Assembly (NCBI RefSeq): GCF_019613955.1
Contig: NZ_CP080443.1
Coordinates: 1,798,001 to 1,862,000 of the forward strand
Origin: Chryseobacterium sp. LJ668
GTDB taxonomy: Bacteria; Bacteroidota; Bacteroidia; Flavobacteriales; Weeksellaceae
Length of the DNA: 64,000 bases
Direction: 5' to 3'
In this document: one piece after another, positions 8,704-17,703 of the stretch
How positions within the stretch are numbered: the first letter of the stretch is position 1
Layout of the letters: each line of letters opens with the position of its first letter
Translations under genes and position numbers: made by a program
The notes under the pieces: model-generated
What the model saw: the letters and a program-made list of their open reading frames with translations, nothing else
Told to the model about the DNA's origin: nothing
Databases searched by the model: none

Positions 8704-9922
8704 TAATTCTGACGCAGTCTAACAACTGCTCTTCTGTAATTACCAAAGGTGGTGCCAATCTGATGATGTTTCCGTGAGTTGGTTTTGCAAGCAATCCGTT
8801 TTCCTTTAGCTGCAAACATAGATCCCACGCGGTTGAACTTTCTGGTGTATCATTGATTAAGATAGCATTAAGCAAGCCTTTTCCTCTTACTTTGGTGATC
8901 AGATCAGATTTTTCAATCAATTTTTCGATTTCAGATCTGAATATTTGGCCTAATTCTTCTGCTCTTTCAGATAGTTTTTCATCTTCTACAACATCCAAAG
9001 CTGCAATGGCAACTGCACAGGCAATCGGGTTTCCACCGAAAGTAGAACCGTGTTGTCCGGGTTTGATGACATTCATGATCTCGTCATTTGCCAAAACTGC
9101 TGAAACGGGATACATTCCTCCTGAAATAGCTTTCCCCAAAATTAAAATATCCGGCTGCACATTTTCATGATGACAGGCAATCAATCTTCCTGTTCTCGCA
9201 ATTCCGGTTTGTACTTCGTCTGCAATGAAAAGAACATTGTATTTTTTACATAAGTCGGAAGCATTTTTAAGGAAATTTTCGTCCGGAACGTAAACTCCGG
9301 CTTCACCCTGGATAGGTTCAACTAAAAATGCTGCAATATTTTGAGCATCATTTTTTAAAACTTCTTCTAAAGCTGCAAGATCGTTATATGGAATTTTTAC
9401 AAATCCCGGTGTGAAAGGGCCGTAATTTTTATTGGCATCAGGATCATTTGAAAATGACACGATGGTTGTGGTTCTTCCATGGAAATTATTTTCACAAACT
9501 ACAATTTTCGCTGCGTTTTCTTTAATACCTTTTATTTCGTAACTCCATTTTCTGGCTAATTTTACAGCAGTTTCCACAGCCTCAGCACCAGAATTCATTG
9601 GTAAAACTTTATCAAAACCAAAAAGGGTGGTAATTTTTTTTTCGTATTCTCCCAAACTTGAATTGTAAAATGCTCTTGACGTTAACGCTAATTTCTTAGC
9701 CTGATCAACTAAAGCTTCCACAATTTTCGGATGCGAATGACCTTGGTTTACAGCCGAATAAGCTGAAAGGAAATCGTAATATTTCTTGCCTTCAACATCC
9801 CAAACAAATACGCCTTCACCTTTATCTAAAACCACAGGAAGCGGATGGTAATTGTGCGCGCCATGTTTTTCTTCAAGTTCAATAAAATATTGTGAGTTCT
9901 TTATTTGTTCTGCTGTTGACAT
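8672..9922 (-). CDS. rocD: Ornithine--oxo-acid transaminase
   Basis: This is a 416-residue class III PLP aminotransferase that converts ornithine and 2-oxoglutarate to glutamate semialdehyde and glutamate, linking arginine breakdown to proline. Visible landmarks are [19 protein letters not shown] near 48, [18 protein letters not shown] near 107, NNFHGRT near 145, [10 protein letters not shown] near 200, [14 protein letters not shown] near 232 and the PLP lysine in [13 protein letters not shown] near 262. Length matches the family. It heads the minus-strand glycan run and its 3' end overlaps the GT9 gene. The link is probably shared transcription, not shared chemistry. TAACTTTG on the minus strand (9939-9946) could be its -7 box. 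Confidence 0.93.
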   Translation of the reverse strand: MSTAEQIKNSQYFIELEEKHGAHNYHPLPVVLDKGEGVFVWDVEGKKYYDFLSAYSAVNQGHSHPKIVEALVDQAKKLALTSRAFYNSSLGEYEKKITTLFGFDKVLPMNSGAEAVETAVKLARKWSYEIKGIKENAAKIVVCENNFHGRTTTIVSFSNDPDANKNYGPFTPGFVKIPYNDLAALEEVLKNDAQNIAAFLVEPIQGEAGVYVPDENFLKNASDLCKKYNVLFIADEVQTGIARTGRLIACHHENVQPDILILGKAISGGMYPVSAVLANDEIMNVIKPGQHGSTFGGNPIACAVAIAALDVVEDEKLSERAEELGQIFRSEIEKLIEKSDLITKVRGKGLLNAILINDTPESSTAWDLCLQLKENGLLAKPTHGNIIRLAPPLVITEEQLLDCVRIIEKTITEFGR

Positions 9923-9976
9923 AAAATTTTGATTTTGGCAAAGTTAATAATTTAATACGAAAAGGGGAACACAAAA

Positions 9977-10001
9977 AAACTGCTCCAAAATGAAGCAGTT
10001 T
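9977..10001 (-). terminator. Rho-independent terminator of accC
   Basis: Arms AAACTGCT and AGCAGTTT pair across a 9-nt loop. On the minus strand the hairpin is followed directly by a run of T, as expected for transcripts coming from accC. It separates the accB-accC unit from rocD. Confidence 0.85.
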
Positions 10002-10024
10002 ATGTTTTTTATAAAAAAATAATC

Positions 10025-11380
10025 TTAGTGATTATCATATTTTTTATCCATCACAAAACTCTCCATGAATTTTGTCGTATAATTTCCTGAAAGATAAGCT
10101 TCATCTTCCATCAACTGTCTGTGGAAAGGAATAGTCGTTTTTACACCTTCTACATAGAATTCTTCCAGAGCACGCTTCATTTTTGCAATTGCTTCTTCAC
10201 GGGTTTGTGCCGTAGTGATTAGTTTTGCAATCATAGAATCGTAGTTAGAAGGAATAGTGTATCCAGAATAAACATGGGTGTCAACTCTTATTCCGTGTCC
10301 GCCGGGAATATTTAATCCGGTGATTTTTCCCGGAGAAGGTCTGAAATCAGCATATGGATCTTCAGCATTAATTCTGCATTCGATCGAGTGTAATTTCGGG
10401 TAGTGGTTGATTCCTGAAATAGGAGTTCCTGCTGCCAAAAGAATCTGCTCTCTGATGAGGTCGTAGTCAATCACCTGCTCAGTAATAGGGTGTTCCACCT
10501 GAATTCTTGTGTTCATTTCCATGAAATAGAAATTTCTGTGTTTGTCAACAAGGAATTCAATCGTTCCTACACCTTCATAACCGATAAATTCTGCCGCCTT
10601 TACTGCTGCTTCACCCATTTTCTCACGAAGTTCGTCAGTCATGAATGGGGAAGGAGTTTCTTCAGTTAATTTCTGGTTTCTTCTCTGTACAGAACAGTCT
10701 CTTTCAGAAAGGTGACAAGCTTTACCAAATTGGTCACCTGCAACCTGAATCTCGATATGTCTGGGCTCTTCAATCAGTTTTTCCATGTACATTCCTCCGT
10801 TTCCGAAGGCTGCAACAGCTTCCTGAATGGCAGATTCCCAATGTTCTTTAAGATCTTCTGCTTTCCAAACAGCTCTCATCCCTTTACCACCACCACCGGC
10901 AGTAGCTTTGATCATTACGGGATATCCTGTTTCTTCTGCTGTTTTTACAGCGTGCTCGTAAGATTCAATTAAACCTTCAGAACCAGGAACGCAAGGTACA
11001 TTTGCTGCTTTCATTGTTGCCTTCGCATTGGCTTTGTCACCCATTCTCTCGATTTGCTCAGGACTTGCACCAATAAATTTGATGCCGTTTTTAGCACAGA
11101 TTCTGGAGAAGTTGGCGTTTTCAGATAAGAAACCGTAACCCGGGTGAATAGCATCAGCATTGGTGATTTCTGCAGCAGCAATAATGCTTGGGATTCTAAG
11201 GTAAGAGTCTTTACTCATCGGCGGGCCGATGCAAACTGCTTCATCAGCAAATCTTACATGAAGACTGTCTTTGTCGGCAGTGGAGTATACCGCAACAGTT
11301 TTGATTCCCATCTCTTTGCACGTACGTAAAATACGCATCGCAATTTCGCCACGATTGGCAATTAATATTTTTTTGAACAT
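10025..11380 (-). CDS. accC: Acetyl-CoA carboxylase, biotin carboxylase subunit
   Basis: This 451-residue enzyme carboxylates the biotin on AccB using ATP and bicarbonate, the first half-reaction of malonyl-CoA synthesis. The N-terminal domain starts [25 protein letters not shown]. The ATP-grasp domain shows the glycine-rich loop [14 protein letters not shown] near residue 160, [12 protein letters not shown] near 208, and the metal/biotin site [16 protein letters not shown] near 285. Length and motifs are normal for bacterial AccC. It lies 93 bp downstream of accB. That gap is an AT-rich tract of repeated AAATTTT units (11387-11430) and two copies of CATCTAAAAT, without a convincing terminator, so the two genes are probably cotranscribed. 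Confidence 0.97.
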   Translation of the reverse strand: MFKKILIANRGEIAMRILRTCKEMGIKTVAVYSTADKDSLHVRFADEAVCIGPPMSKDSYLRIPSIIAAAEITNADAIHPGYGFLSENANFSRICAKNGIKFIGASPEQIERMGDKANAKATMKAANVPCVPGSEGLIESYEHAVKTAEETGYPVMIKATAGGGGKGMRAVWKAEDLKEHWESAIQEAVAAFGNGGMYMEKLIEEPRHIEIQVAGDQFGKACHLSERDCSVQRRNQKLTEETPSPFMTDELREKMGEAAVKAAEFIGYEGVGTIEFLVDKHRNFYFMEMNTRIQVEHPITEQVIDYDLIREQILLAAGTPISGINHYPKLHSIECRINAEDPYADFRPSPGKITGLNIPGGHGIRVDTHVYSGYTIPSNYDSMIAKLITTAQTREEAIAKMKRALEEFYVEGVKTTIPFHRQLMEDEAYLSGNYTTKFMESFVMDKKYDNH

Positions 11381-11473
11381 CCTCTGAAATTTTAAATTTT
11401 AAATTTTGAATTTTAAATTATTTTAAATGAAACAATTTCCATCTAAAATCTATAATCTTTCATCTAAAATTCC

Positions 11474-11956
11474 TTAAGATGGATCTACTAAGAATAATGG
11501 TTGGTCATATTCCACCGGAGAAGAATCGTCTACTAAAATCTTAACAATCTTTCCGCTTACTTCAGATTCGATCTGGTTGAATAATTTCATTGCTTCAATA
11601 ACACAAACTACCTTTCCATTTGATACTTCATCACCTACGTTGATGAAAACATCTTTGTCCGGAGATGGTTTTCTATAGAATGTTCCGATCATTGGAGATT
11701 TAATAGTTACATATTTACTATCATCAGAAGCTGCTACAGGAATTTCTGCAGAAGGTGATACGGCGGCGGGAGCATGTCCCGGAGCTGCCAGCTGAGGAGC
11801 CTGCTGATACATTGCGGGTTGAGAAACATAGCTTACTTCATTGCCTCCAAGCGGAGTTTTAATAGTAATTTCGAAATCTTTAGTCTTGTATTTTACTTCT
11901 GAAACTTCAGCTTTAGATACAAACTTGATAAGATTTTGTATGTCTTTAATGTCCAT
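11474..11956 (-). CDS. accB: Acetyl-CoA carboxylase, biotin carboxyl carrier protein
   Basis: This 160-residue protein carries the biotin that shuttles CO2 between AccC and the carboxyltransferase. The C-terminal biotinyl domain has the canonical EAMK motif, with the biotin-accepting Lys at residue 124. The N-terminal segment MDIKDIQNLIKFVSKA is the usual start of the family, and an Ala/Pro-rich linker (QLAAPGHAPAAVSPSAEIPVA) lies between. A longer frame upstream to 12019 is rejected because it runs through the promoter at 11980-12008. Many bacteria place fabH beside these genes; here rpmF is the next gene upstream, with a terminator between. Confidence 0.95.
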   Translation of the reverse strand: MDIKDIQNLIKFVSKAEVSEVKYKTKDFEITIKTPLGGNEVSYVSQPAMYQQAPQLAAPGHAPAAVSPSAEIPVAASDDSKYVTIKSPMIGTFYRKPSPDKDVFINVGDEVSNGKVVCVIEAMKLFNQIESEVSGKIVKILVDDSSPVEYDQPLFLVDPS

Positions 11957-11979
11957 AAAATTGATATTTGATTTGTCGT

Positions 11980-12008
11980 CAAAGATACCAAAAAAACACA
12001 AAAAGCAA
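11980..12008 (-). promoter_or_regulatory. Bacteroidota-type promoter of accB-accC
   Basis: On the minus strand, TTG (12006-12008), 18 bp, then TATCTTTG (11980-11987). This matches the Bacteroidota consensus and leaves a leader of about 20 nt before the accB ATG at 11956. The upstream box lies just beside the rpmF terminator hairpin. Confidence 0.7.
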
Positions 12009-12010
12009 CA

Positions 12011-12047
12011 AAAAACCACTCATTTTTATTAAAATTGAGTGGTTTTT
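12011..12047 (-). terminator. Terminator of the DUF177-rpmF unit
   Basis: A 12-bp stem (AAAAACCACTCA with TGAGTGGTTTTT) and a 13-nt AT-rich loop, followed on the minus strand by a T run. It lies 34 bp beyond the rpmF stop. Confidence 0.85.
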
Positions 12048-12080
12048 GTATTAAATAGAGATTTTTAAATTAAAAAGCTC

Positions 12081-12287
12081 TTAGTTTTCTTCTGTAGTAG
12101 TTTCTACTGTTTTTTCCAATACTACTTTTCCTCTGTAGTATAATTTTCCTTCATGCCAATGCGCTCTGTGGTACAAGTGCATTTCTCCTGTTGTTGCATC
12201 TTTTGCCAATTGAGGAACTACTGCTTTGTAATGAGTTCTTCTCTTATCTCTTCTTGTAGACGACTGTCTTCTCTTTGGATGTGCCAT
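12081..12287 (-). CDS. rpmF: 50S ribosomal protein L32
   Basis: This 68-residue protein begins [20 protein letters not shown], the conserved N-terminus of bacterial L32, and continues with [20 protein letters not shown]. The four cysteines of zinc-binding L32 variants are absent. The position near residue 35 that usually starts C-x-x-C is [12 protein letters not shown], so this is a C-minus form. It is a structural component of the large ribosomal subunit. It sits 67 bp downstream of the DUF177 gene, the standard bacterial pairing, and ends before a strong terminator. Confidence 0.96.
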   Translation of the reverse strand: MAHPKRRQSSTRRDKRRTHYKAVVPQLAKDATTGEMHLYHRAHWHEGKLYYRGKVVLEKTVETTTEEN

Positions 12288-12354
12288 TTTGTAATAACTT
12301 TTTTAATTTGATGAGCGATGAGATCTTTGCATCATCTCATCATATTATTATTAT

Positions 12355-12876
12355 TTAATTTTTATCTTTTAATTTCTTCAAAGCTTCCCATCTCGGGTCA
12401 ACTTCTTCTTCTTCCTTTTCAATTTCTTTCGGACTGAATTTTTCCAGGATTGCCAAGTCTTCATCACTTATATTAGGTGATATTTTCTTCATGGGTATAG
12501 ATAGTGCAACATTTTCATAAATCAAATGTGCTACGTTGAATGCATGGTCTTTAGCCGGAATAGTGATTACGTCTTCCTCGCTGTCGTCATACTCTTCCCC
12601 GAATTTAACTAAAATACCAACTTCGTTTTCTACAGGGTATGTAAAATTATCGTTTGTAATATCACAAACCAATTCTACAGTTCCGTTTACTTTTACCTCA
12701 AATTCTAAAAATGTAGTGTGCTTATTTAAAAATACTTCTACATCAATATTAGGATTTGTAAATTCCTGTTCAGTTTCGAATAATTGAAAGAACTCTTTAT
12801 TGATCTCAAACCTGAACTCGTGCTTACCGATTTTCAGTCCGGAAAAGCTTATATCGTAGTTTCTTAACTTGTCCAT
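12355..12876 (-). CDS. DUF177/YceD family protein (rRNA accumulation factor)
   Basis: This 173-residue acidic protein of the DUF177/YceD family is nearly always encoded next to rpmF. Family members are linked to 23S rRNA accumulation and ribosome biogenesis. It shows the family segments VNGTVELVCDITNDNFTYPVE and the basic/acidic tail ending DPRWEALKKLKDKN, the conserved D-P-R-W/F-x-x-L C-terminus. The start at 12876 (MDKLRNYDISF) is chosen because the longer frame to 12891 would begin inside the -7 promoter box. Upstream lies a consensus promoter; downstream rpmF is in the same unit. Confidence 0.88.
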   Translation of the reverse strand: MDKLRNYDISFSGLKIGKHEFRFEINKEFFQLFETEQEFTNPNIDVEVFLNKHTTFLEFEVKVNGTVELVCDITNDNFTYPVENEVGILVKFGEEYDDSEEDVITIPAKDHAFNVAHLIYENVALSIPMKKISPNISDEDLAILEKFSPKEIEKEEEEVDPRWEALKKLKDKN

Positions 12877-12888
12877 AAAATGAGTGTG

Positions 12889-12919
12889 CAAAAATATGCA
12901 TTTATTTTAATATTACAAA
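12889..12919 (-). promoter_or_regulatory. Promoter of the DUF177-rpmF unit
   Basis: On the minus strand, TTTG (12916-12919), 19 bp, then TATTTTTG (12889-12896), a full match to the Bacteroidota TTTG/TAnnTTTG consensus. The start codon at 12876 lies 12 bp beyond the -7 box. Confidence 0.75.
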
Positions 12920-12959
12920 TAAAATGTTTAACAAAATTGATATTAATTAGATTTGCGAC

Positions 12960-14051
12960 TTACATATCACTTTCTACAGGAAGATCTTCGTCAATTCCGT
13001 TATCTGAGGGCATTCTTCTCGGCTGAAGGCGATTGCTCATCATTTCTTTATAATCACTTCTGTTATTGAAAATTTTAATAGCCATGAAAATAGCTTCCAT
13101 AAAGCTCTGCTCATCGGCGATATTTTTCCCGGCTATATCATAAGCAACACCATGATCCGGAGAAGTTCTGATAAAGGGAAGTCCTGCTGTATAATTTACC
13201 CCTTCTTCATACGCTAAAGTTTTAAAAGGCGCCAATCCCTGATCGTGGTACATAGCCAAGACCGCATCAAAACTTTGATATTTATTTGGCTGGAAGAAAC
13301 TGTCTGCCGGGAAAGGTCCGAAAGCCAAAATCCCCTGGTCCGAAAGTTCTTTGATGGCCGGCGAAATGATTTCAATCTCTTCATTCCCGATGACGCCGCC
13401 GTCTCCGGAATGAGGGTTCAGACCTAATACTGCAATTTTAGGTTTAGATATAGAGAAATCTTCAATTAAGGTCTGGTTTAAAGCCTTGATTTGCTTTTTT
13501 ATTTTTTCTTTAGAAATATTTTCAGCAACCTGCGAAATAGGAATGTGATGGGTAGAAACAGCAACTTTTAGTCCATCTGTTACCAAAAACATCAAGCCTT
13601 TCTTATTAAATTTTTCTTCAAAATAACCCGTGTGTCCTGCATGTTTAAAGCCCATCTTTACCATTTCGTCTTTATTGATAGGCGCGGTAACCAAGACGTC
13701 AATTTCTCCATTCATCAGAGCTTCCGTGGCAGCTTCCAGCGAATCGATCGCCATTCTGGTAGATTCCTCAGTTGGTTTTCCCAATTCCACATTAGAATTA
13801 TCTTTTACCAAATTAAGCATGTTCAGCTTTCCGTTTTGAGCCTGTGAAGTTTCTGTGATGTAATTAAAATTCAGATTAAGCTTAAAAATATTCTTCTGAT
13901 AAGTAAATAATTTCCCTGAGCCGAAAATAATGGGGGTGAAAAAGTCTGTAATAGTTTTGTCTTTCAGAGATTTCATGATGATTTCCGGGCCGATGCCGTT
14001 GAAGTCACCAATTGAAATTCCTACTCGTACTTTATGGTTTTTTGGGCTCAT
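12960..14051 (-). CDS. pdxA: 4-hydroxythreonine-4-phosphate dehydrogenase
   Basis: This 363-residue NAD-dependent enzyme oxidises 4-phosphohydroxy-threonine in the DXP-dependent route to pyridoxal phosphate. Visible family features are the start VGISIGDFNGIGPEIIMKSL; KMGFKHAGHTGYFEEKF near residue 131 with a metal-binding His; a conserved substrate segment VLGLNPHSGDGGVIGNEE near 208; and AMYHDQGLAPFKTLAYEEGVNYTAGLPFIRTSPDHG near 265 with two further metal-ligand His residues. Length is normal. It is divergent from ribE (49 bp between starts). Its 3' neighbour DUF177 is separately promoted. Confidence 0.95.
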   Translation of the reverse strand: MSPKNHKVRVGISIGDFNGIGPEIIMKSLKDKTITDFFTPIIFGSGKLFTYQKNIFKLNLNFNYITETSQAQNGKLNMLNLVKDNSNVELGKPTEESTRMAIDSLEAATEALMNGEIDVLVTAPINKDEMVKMGFKHAGHTGYFEEKFNKKGLMFLVTDGLKVAVSTHHIPISQVAENISKEKIKKQIKALNQTLIEDFSISKPKIAVLGLNPHSGDGGVIGNEEIEIISPAIKELSDQGILAFGPFPADSFFQPNKYQSFDAVLAMYHDQGLAPFKTLAYEEGVNYTAGLPFIRTSPDHGVAYDIAGKNIADEQSFMEAIFMAIKIFNNRSDYKEMMSNRLQPRRMPSDNGIDEDLPVESDM

Positions 14052-14057
14052 TTTGAT

Positions 14058-14065
14058 TATCTTTG
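14058..14065 (+). promoter_or_regulatory. Candidate -7 element of ribE
   Basis: TATCTTTG, 35 bp before the ribE ATG, in the pdxA-ribE divergent gap. A clean TTTG box at the usual distance is not visible; TTTA at 14031 would give a 23-bp spacer. Confidence 0.4.
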
Positions 14066-14100
14066 AAGATTATAATTTTACAAATTTAGCAAAAAATAAT

Positions 14101-14697
14101 ATGTTCACAGGAATTATTGAAGCGGTAGGAATTATTGAGAAGATTGAAGAAAACGGCAGCAATATTAATTTTACTTTAAGCTGTCCATTTACCCAGGAAT
14201 TAAAAATTGATCAGAGTCTTGCTCATAACGGATGTTGTCTTACCGTGGTGGAAATTACCGGGAGTCAATACGTTGTTACTGCGATCAATGAGACTTTAGA
14301 AAAAACAAATTTGGGAAAATGGGAAACGGGAAGCGTGGTGAATCTTGAGCGCTGCATGATAATGAATGGAAGGCTTGACGGACACATTGTTCAGGGGCAT
14401 GTAGATCAAACCGGCGATATTGTAGATATCGAAAATAAAGATGGCAGCTATTTTGTTACTATACGATATAATTCAGAAGGAGGTTTCGTAACGGTTCCGC
14501 AAGGTTCAATTACTGTAAACGGAATCAGTCTTACCGTTGCCAAGAGTGGCGATTTTCAATTTTCTGTTGCTATAATCCCTTATACATGGGAGTTTACCAA
14601 TATGAAAAATGTTAAGATCGGGGATAGAGTCAACCTTGAATTTGATATTGTTGGTAAGTACATTGCTAAATTAATTAACAGGCAGAATGGCGTTTAA
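14101..14697 (+). CDS. ribE: Riboflavin synthase
   Basis: This 198-residue enzyme dismutates two 6,7-dimethyl-8-ribityllumazine molecules to riboflavin in the last step of the pathway. It is made of two similar lumazine-binding barrels. The first starts MFTGIIEAVGIIEKI (the invariant MFTG-I start) and has LAHNGCCLTVVEI near residue 41. The second begins at HIVQGHVDQTGDIVDIE near 99 and has GSITVNGISLTVAKS near 137. The ATG at 14101 is chosen over the longer upstream frame because MFTGI is the family N-terminus. The last 11 bp overlap the histidine kinase start. Confidence 0.96.
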   Translation: MFTGIIEAVGIIEKIEENGSNINFTLSCPFTQELKIDQSLAHNGCCLTVVEITGSQYVVTAINETLEKTNLGKWETGSVVNLERCMIMNGRLDGHIVQGHVDQTGDIVDIENKDGSYFVTIRYNSEGGFVTVPQGSITVNGISLTVAKSGDFQFSVAIIPYTWEFTNMKNVKIGDRVNLEFDIVGKYIAKLINRQNGV

Positions 14698-16141
14698 TAA
14701 ATATAAAGGGTATAGTTTAAGAAACCGGTTTTTTTTTGGTTTCTTATTCGTCTGTCTTTTAAGTGTTGCGGCATCTTCATTGGTTCCTTATTTTGTTCTG
14801 CGGAACAATGCTCTCCAGCAAAGCAAGATTGATATGCAGGAGAAGACCAATGCGGTAATAAGGTTTTTAGATTATGCAGTAAGCCAGTCGACTACGCAAA
14901 CCAAAGATCTTCCTGTTGTATTAAAGAATAAGATATTCGAGATTGCAGATATCAACCAGCATGATATTATTATTTATGATTTAAATGGAAACTATTTACT
15001 TTCAAATAAAGATAAAAATTTAGTCGATAAGAAAAAGATTCCTATCAATATTGTCAACAAGCTTCTTTCAACTGAGGCAAGATATGATTTTAGGCAGCAT
15101 GATGTTTCTAAAGATGCCGTTTTTACCTCTTCATATTTGCTGCTTAAAAATAATATGCTGGAACCGATCGCAATTATTTATATTCCTTTATATCATAACG
15201 AATCAGCTTATCTGGAAGTTTTACACAAATATGTTATTTATATTCTGATCGTCGATATCTTACTTATTGCTTTCAGTGTCTGGCTAAGCTGGGTTACTTC
15301 CGCGAATCTTGCAAAAAATATCACCAAATTTTCTGATATGATTACCAGGATTACGCTTTTCGAAAACGAGATGCGTCCTATAAAATATTATAAAAATGAT
15401 GAGCTTAATGCCTTGGCAAGAGCATACAATCGTATGATTCTCCAGATTCAGGATCAAAAGGAAAGACTCCGTTTTAAAGCATCTGAGGAGGCGTGGCGTG
15501 AAATGGCAAAACAGGTTGCGCATGAGGTGAAAAATCCTTTGACACCGATGAAATTGACCATTCAGAATTTTGAGAGAAAATTTGATCCGCAAGATCCTAA
15601 TGTAAGCGAAAAGGTTAAGAAATTAAGCAAAACAATGGTCGATCAGATTGATTTAATTGCTACAGTTGCTTCCGCATTTTCTGAATTTGCCAAGCTTCCT
15701 GAAAAAAATAATGAAATCATTAATCTGAATACAGAAATTGATGATATTTTGAGAGTTTTCAATGATGATCAGATCTTCGTTCATTCTAATAAGAGCAATA
15801 TTATGATCAATATGGACAGGATTTATTTGTCCAGAATTATTACAAATTTAGTCACCAATGCAAAACAGGCACAAAGTGACGATCGAGATCTTCTTGTGAA
15901 TGTCGATATCGAACAGCAACAAAGAAGGGTTGTTATTTCAATACAGGATAATGGAGTAGGAATTGCTGAAAATATGTATGACAGAATTTTTGAACCCAAT
16001 TTTACTTCAAAAAACAGCGGAATGGGCTTAGGTTTATCGATGGTGCGGAAAATGGTGGAAGATTACAAAGGACAGATTACTGTAAAATCTGAAGTCGGAA
16101 AAGGCTCTACCTTCATCATTACACTACCTACAAATCTCTAG
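14687..16141 (+). CDS. HAMP-domain sensor histidine kinase (NtrY-like)
   Basis: This 484-residue membrane kinase has TM1 at about residues 14 to 34, an extracytoplasmic sensor of roughly 140 residues, TM2 near 183 to 205, a HAMP linker, HisKA with phospho-accepting His279 in AHEVKNPLTPMKLTIQNFE, and an HATPase domain. The ATPase boxes are N (TNLVTNAKQAQ), G1 (DNGVGI), F (IFEPNFTSK) and G2 (GMGLGLSMV). The H-E-x-K-N-P-L-T-P-M signature is that of NtrY-type kinases. No response regulator is adjacent, so it is an orphan sensor. Its ATG overlaps the ribE end by 11 bp and its stop overlaps the trmN6 GTG by one base, suggesting coupled translation. The signal sensed is unknown. Confidence 0.9.
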   Translation: MAFNKYKGYSLRNRFFFGFLFVCLLSVAASSLVPYFVLRNNALQQSKIDMQEKTNAVIRFLDYAVSQSTTQTKDLPVVLKNKIFEIADINQHDIIIYDLNGNYLLSNKDKNLVDKKKIPINIVNKLLSTEARYDFRQHDVSKDAVFTSSYLLLKNNMLEPIAIIYIPLYHNESAYLEVLHKYVIYILIVDILLIAFSVWLSWVTSANLAKNITKFSDMITRITLFENEMRPIKYYKNDELNALARAYNRMILQIQDQKERLRFKASEEAWREMAKQVAHEVKNPLTPMKLTIQNFERKFDPQDPNVSEKVKKLSKTMVDQIDLIATVASAFSEFAKLPEKNNEIINLNTEIDDILRVFNDDQIFVHSNKSNIMINMDRIYLSRIITNLVTNAKQAQSDDRDLLVNVDIEQQQRRVVISIQDNGVGIAENMYDRIFEPNFTSKNSGMGLGLSMVRKMVEDYKGQITVKSEVGKGSTFIITLPTNL

Positions 16142-16848
16142 TGAAGCCTTTTAAATTTAAAAAATTCGAAATTCAACAATCTGCCAATGTTTTCCGCGTA
16201 GGAACAGATGGTGTTTTACTGGGTGCTTTAGCAAGTGTCGATTTTGCTAACAGCATTTTAGAAATTGGAACCGGAACCGGTTTGATATCTTTAATGCTTG
16301 CTCAAAGAAATTCTAAGGCAAAATTCTTAGGCATTGAAATTAATAAGGAAGCCGTAAATCTCACAAAACTTAATTTTCAAAACTCTCTATTTCATTTAAG
16401 ATTAAACAATGCTCTTCATGATTTTAAAACTTTTGAAACTCATGAAAAATTTGATCTAATTGTTACAAATCCGCCCTATTTTGAGACTTCAGATTCTTCT
16501 AAGGATAAAATTGCCAGACAGAATGTAGAGTTGAATTTTTATCAGCTCATATCAAAATCATCAGAATTGCTTTCAGAAAATGGAGTTTTTTCCGTAATTA
16601 TTCCCTTTGAGGTTGGTGCAGATTTTATTAAAATTGCTAAAGAAAACCAATTGTTTTTAAAGCGAAGAATTAATATTTATGGGATCGAAAATTCAAAAAT
16701 TAAAAGATTAATACTGGAGTTTTCTTCAAATGAAAAAAAATTAGAAGAATCTGATTTTATCATAGAAAAAAGTCCGAGAAAATACTCAGACCAATATCTT
16801 GAACTCACTAACGAGTTTCATGTTTTTAAAAAAGAAGATCGAAATTAG
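16141..16848 (+). CDS. trmN6: tRNA1(Val) (adenine(37)-N6)-methyltransferase
   Basis: This 235-residue class I methyltransferase of the YfiC/TrmN6 type modifies A37 of tRNA-Val. It begins FKFKKFEIQQSANVFRVGTDGVLLGALASV, a conserved family start. SAM motif I is ILEIGTGTGLISLMLAQRN near residue 40, and the N6-adenine catalytic motif is NPPYF at residues 110 to 114. The start is GTG, sharing one base with the kinase stop (TAG/GTG overlap). It is cytoplasmic. An imperfect hairpin (16841-16873) lies between it and convergent ftsE but has no T run. Confidence 0.85.
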   Translation: MKPFKFKKFEIQQSANVFRVGTDGVLLGALASVDFANSILEIGTGTGLISLMLAQRNSKAKFLGIEINKEAVNLTKLNFQNSLFHLRLNNALHDFKTFETHEKFDLIVTNPPYFETSDSSKDKIARQNVELNFYQLISKSSELLSENGVFSVIIPFEVGADFIKIAKENQLFLKRRINIYGIENSKIKRLILEFSSNEKKLEESDFIIEKSPRKYSDQYLELTNEFHVFKKEDRN

Positions 16849-16888
16849 ATTTAGATGTTAGCATCTCAATTTCTTAATCTATTATTTC

Positions 16889-17599
16889 TTATTCAAATAA
16901 CTCAGCAGTATCCAACACAGAAACCTTTCCGTCTTCACATCTGATCGCTTCTCCCGGGAAATTTTGAATCATGTGATAATCATGGGTAGCCATTACTACG
17001 GCAGCTCCGTTATCTGCAGCAACCTGCTTTAGCAAAGTCATGATTTCGTTAGATGTTTCAGGATCTAAATTTCCTGTTGGCTCATCTGCTAAAATCAAAT
17101 CAGGATGATTCAGTAAGGCTCTTGCAATTGCAATACGCTGCTGTTCACCCCCCGAAAGTTCATGAGGCATCTTGTGCTTCTTTCCTTTCATGTTTACACT
17201 CGAAAGTACTTCGTTGATTCGCTCATCCATCTTCGCTTTGTCTTTCCATCCTGTAGCTTCGAGAACGAATTTAAGATTTTTCTCTACCGTTCTGTCAGAA
17301 AGCAGTTGAAAATCCTGGAAAACGATTCCCAGTTTTCTTCGAAGATTGGGGACATCAGACGCTTTCATTTTTGCCAAATCAAATCCCACAACTTCGCCAT
17401 GTCCTGCTACTAAAGGGATGTGCCCATATAATGTTTTCAGAAGTGAGCTTTTTCCGGAACCGGTTTTACCGATAAGATAGCAAAATCTGCCTTTCTTGAT
17501 ATTTAAATTGACATCGGTAAGCACGGTAAAATTTTTCTGGGTAATTTTTGCATGCGTAAGATTGATGATATTGTCTCCGGATATATTGGTATGTGGCAT
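16889..17599 (-). CDS. ftsE: ABC ATPase, cell division protein FtsE-type
   Basis: This 236-residue ABC ATPase shows Walker A GKTGSGKSS near residue 39, Q-loop IVFQDFQLLSDRTVEKNL near 92, signature LSGGEQQRIAIARALLNHP near 143, Walker B LILADEPTGNLDPETS near 164 and an H-loop ATHDYHM near 205. The Q-loop sequence and N-L-D-P-E-T-S are typical of FtsE, the ATPase that with FtsX controls peptidoglycan hydrolases at the septum. No ftsX is adjacent in this window, common in Bacteroidota, so it could also be a LolD/MacB-type ATPase, though the sequence favours FtsE. Confidence 0.85.
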   Translation of the reverse strand: MPHTNISGDNIINLTHAKITQKNFTVLTDVNLNIKKGRFCYLIGKTGSGKSSLLKTLYGHIPLVAGHGEVVGFDLAKMKASDVPNLRRKLGIVFQDFQLLSDRTVEKNLKFVLEATGWKDKAKMDERINEVLSSVNMKGKKHKMPHELSGGEQQRIAIARALLNHPDLILADEPTGNLDPETSNEIMTLLKQVAADNGAAVVMATHDYHMIQNFPGEAIRCEDGKVSVLDTAELFE

Positions 17600-17703
17600 A
17601 AATTCAATTTTTAGAGGCTTTTTCTAAAATATTTTTTCAGATTTTAAAAATAGAAAAAAGAAGCTTTATAAACCTAAAATTTAGGAAAATTTAACAACAA
17701 AAA

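Noticed and set aside
11957..12019. Longer accB start at 12019
   Set aside because: The extra residues run through a consensus promoter and precede the conserved MDIKDIQNLI start.
13930..14100. Longer ribE frame starting at 13930
   Set aside because: Riboflavin synthase begins MFTGI; the upstream part overlaps divergent pdxA and is not family sequence.
16841..16873. Imperfect hairpin after trmN6
   Set aside because: Short broken stem without a T tract; not convincing as a terminator.
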